Positions 62,353 through 64,000 of a stretch of 64,000 nt of DNA are shown here, piece after piece. How positions within the stretch are numbered: the first letter of the stretch is position 1; each line of letters opens with the position of its first letter. Made by a program: the position numbers and the translations under genes. The stretch is taken from NCBI GenBank assembly GCA_963765555.1, contig CAVXWX010000003.1, positions 496,001 to 560,000 on the forward strand, given 5' to 3'. This stretch comes from JL08 sp963765555 (lineage in GTDB: Bacteria; Pseudomonadota; Alphaproteobacteria; Rhodobacterales; Rhodobacteraceae). The notes below the pieces were generated by a model. That model saw only the letters and a program-made list of their open reading frames with translations, was not told where the DNA came from and did no database searches.

Positions 62353-63616
62353 ATGCGCAGAGTAGTAGTTACGGGGCTGGGTCTGGTCACGCCACTGGCG
62401 TCTGGCGTAGAAGAAACATGGAGCCGTCTGCTGGACGGTCAATCGGGCGCGGGAACGATCCAGCGTTTTGATGCCAGCCATCTGGCGACAAATTACGCCT
62501 GCGAAGTGCCGCGCGGGGATGGCAGTGACGGAACATTCAATGCCGACGACTGGCTGGAGCCAAAAGAGCAGCGGAAAATCGATGATTTTATCCTGTTCGG
62601 GATCGCAGCTGCGGAAATGGCCGTGCGCGATGCAGACTGGACGCCCGAGGACGAAGAAGACCGGTTGCGCACCGGCGTCATGATCGGTTCGGGCATCGGT
62701 GGCCTGTCTTCGATCGCCGATACAGCAGTTCTGATCAAGGAACGCGGGCCGCGGCGCGTGTCGCCTTTCTTTATCCCCGGCGCTTTGATCAACCTGATTT
62801 CCGGACAGGTCAGTATCCGCTACGGGTTTAAAGGGCCGAACCATTCGGTGGTGACGGCCTGTTCGACCGGCGCCCACGCCATTGGGGATGCCAGCCGTTT
62901 GATCCAGCATGGCGACGCGGATGTGATGATTGCAGGCGGCGCCGAGGCGGCGATTTGCGAAATCGGCATTGCGGGGTTCAACGCCTGCAAGGCGCTGAGC
63001 ACGAAACGCGCGGACGATCCCAAGGCCGCCAGCCGCCCCTATGATACCGACCGCGACGGGTTTGTGATGGGCGAGGGCGCGGGGGTTGTCGTGCTGGAAG
63101 AATATGAACACGCCAAGGCGCGTGGCGCGCGCATTTATGCCGAAATACTGGGCTATGGCCTGTCGGGTGATGCCTATCACATCACCGCACCTTCGAGAAT
63201 CGGGCGAGGGTGGAGAGCGGTCAATGCGCGCCGCGCTGAAAAACGCAGGGCTGGAGCCGGCGGATGTGGATTACATCAACGCTCACGGCACCAGCACCAT
63301 GGCCGACACCATCGAACTGGGCGCTGTCGAGCGGATGATGGGCGATGCGGCCGCGAAAGTCACCATGTCATCCACCAAATCATGTACCGGCCACTTGCTG
63401 GGCGCGGCGGGTGCCATCGAGGCGATTTTTTCGATCCTCGCGATCCGCGATCAGGTGGCCCCGCCGACAATCAATCTGGACAATCCGGCAACCCAAACGC
63501 CCATTGATCTGGCCCCGAACGCCAAACGTGAACGCAAGATCGACGTGGCGCTGTCCAATTCCTTTGGATTTGGTGGCACCAACGCGTCGGTCGTTATCGG
63601 CAAAGCACCAAGCTGA
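62353..63616 (+). pseudogene. fabF: beta-ketoacyl-ACP synthase II (FabF), frameshifted
   Basis: Condenses malonyl-ACP with acyl-ACP. Codons 1-280 read as FabF, with nucleophile Cys170 in TACSTGAHAIG. A shift near 63193-63197 (an extra base in CCTTCGAGAAT) moves the rest into another frame: GERSMRAALKNAGLEPADVD, NAHGTSTMADT and KSCTGHLLGAAGAIEA with both catalytic histidines, to the stop at 63614-63616. The corrected length is 420 residues. As written the enzyme would lack its two histidines. An essential gene makes a sequencing error likely. The stop overlaps mltG by one base. Confidence 0.93.
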
Positions 63617-64000
63617 TGTGGCGCAGCGTCGCTTCGAACGGAATTACGTTTCTGGCGGTGGCCCTGTTCCTGCTGGGCGGCGTGATTTTATGGGGTAAAT
63701 CGCAATATACGGCAGAAGGCCCGTTGAGACCAGTCGATCTGTGTGCGGGTGGATCGCGGCAGCAATATGGATGTCGTAAGCCGCGATCTGGAAGCCCAGG
63801 GAGCCATCACCAGTGGCGCGATTTTCCGGCTGGGCGCGGATTATGCCGACAAGACCCAAGCGCTGAAAGCCGGCAGTTTTCTGGTCGATCCGAACGCATC
63901 TATGGCCGAAATCGTGGATGCGATTACACGTGGCGGTGCCAGCACCTGCGGCACCGAAATCGTGTATCGTGTCGGCGTGGCGAAACTGAATGTGCTGGTG
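63616..64000 (+). pseudogene. mltG: endolytic transglycosylase MltG, frameshifted and cut by the window end
   Basis: Start of the membrane enzyme that ends nascent peptidoglycan strands. MWRSVASNGITFLAVALFLLGG gives the anchor, up to about codon 37. The family sequence ICVRVDRGSNMDVVSRDLEA ... DYADKTQALKAGSFLV continues in another frame to the window end. An extra base near 63727 (CCGTTGAGACC) explains it. The catalytic region lies beyond the window. It follows fabF as in many alphaproteobacteria. Confidence 0.8.

Noticed and set aside
1..64000. CRISPR array, prophage, insertion sequence or replication origin
   Set aside because: I saw no regularly spaced repeats, integrase, transposase, phage structural genes or DnaA-box cluster.

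Overview
The window looks like chromosome of a marine alphaproteobacterium of the Rhodobacteraceae (Roseobacter group). The evidence is the DMSP lyase DddP with every published metal ligand at the expected residue, the gene order serS - yajC - secD - secF - ccmABCDG - acnA, stand-alone fliG and bioY genes, Hint-domain proteins, and repeat motifs of the 'AAATACTTC / TATTTGGGAAAAGATGAAG' type. I could not search databases, so products rest on recognised families, motifs and gene order. No gap between genes exceeds about 300 bases.

Layout. 1-4.8 kb: end of an RND efflux adaptor gene, then an envelope/GTPase run (YfgM-like TPR protein, bamB, der). 4.9-10 kb: dddP, a DUF3445 haem-type demethylase relative, a TspO-like membrane protein, serS and a secreted trypsin-like protease. 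10.2-17.1 kb: yajC-secD-secF, a TauE/SafE exporter, an Mth938-like gene and the cytochrome c maturation genes ccmA-B-C-D-G. 17.1-24 kb: beta-lactamase-type hydrolase, acnA, DUF1223 protein, lpxL-like acyltransferase and EamA exporter. 24-33 kb: fliG, small secreted proteins, ornithine cyclodeaminase-like gene, purB, DUF6314, bioY, two secreted proteins, an alpha/beta hydrolase-OsmC fusion and two unrecognised membrane proteins. 34-39.5 kb: lytic transglycosylase, solute-binding protein, glnA-glnB and the NAD(P)HX repair gene. 39.5-41.5 kb: two divergent Hint-domain genes and tRNA-Leu(UAG). 41.7-48.6 kb: a two-component system convergent with an ArnT-like / GT2 / GtrA / PAP2 operon, then a family-2-like glycosyltransferase. 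48.8-58.3 kb: porin, trigger factor, fatty acid hydroxylase, lipoprotein transglycosylase, rpsF-rpsR-rplI, a ureohydrolase, YceI and a b561-YceI fusion. 58.5-64 kb: fabD-fabG-acpP, a GNAT gene, a divergent HisA paralogue, fabF and the start of mltG.

Three points deserve attention. First, seven single-base indels interrupt or scramble conserved genes (two mutually compensating ones in secD; single ones in the Mth938 gene, ccmB, the GNAT gene, fabF and mltG). They cluster at 10.8-15.2 kb and 61.1-63.7 kb and are absent from the roughly 45 kb between, so sequencing or assembly error must be excluded before they are called real. Second, an intergenic-type repeat lies in frame inside the NAD(P)H-hydrate epimerase gene. 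Third, the four-gene ArnT-like operon, next to a convergent two-component system and carrying a perfect 22-base palindrome upstream, looks like an envelope-lipid glycosylation and signalling module whose sugar and acceptor cannot be read from sequence.
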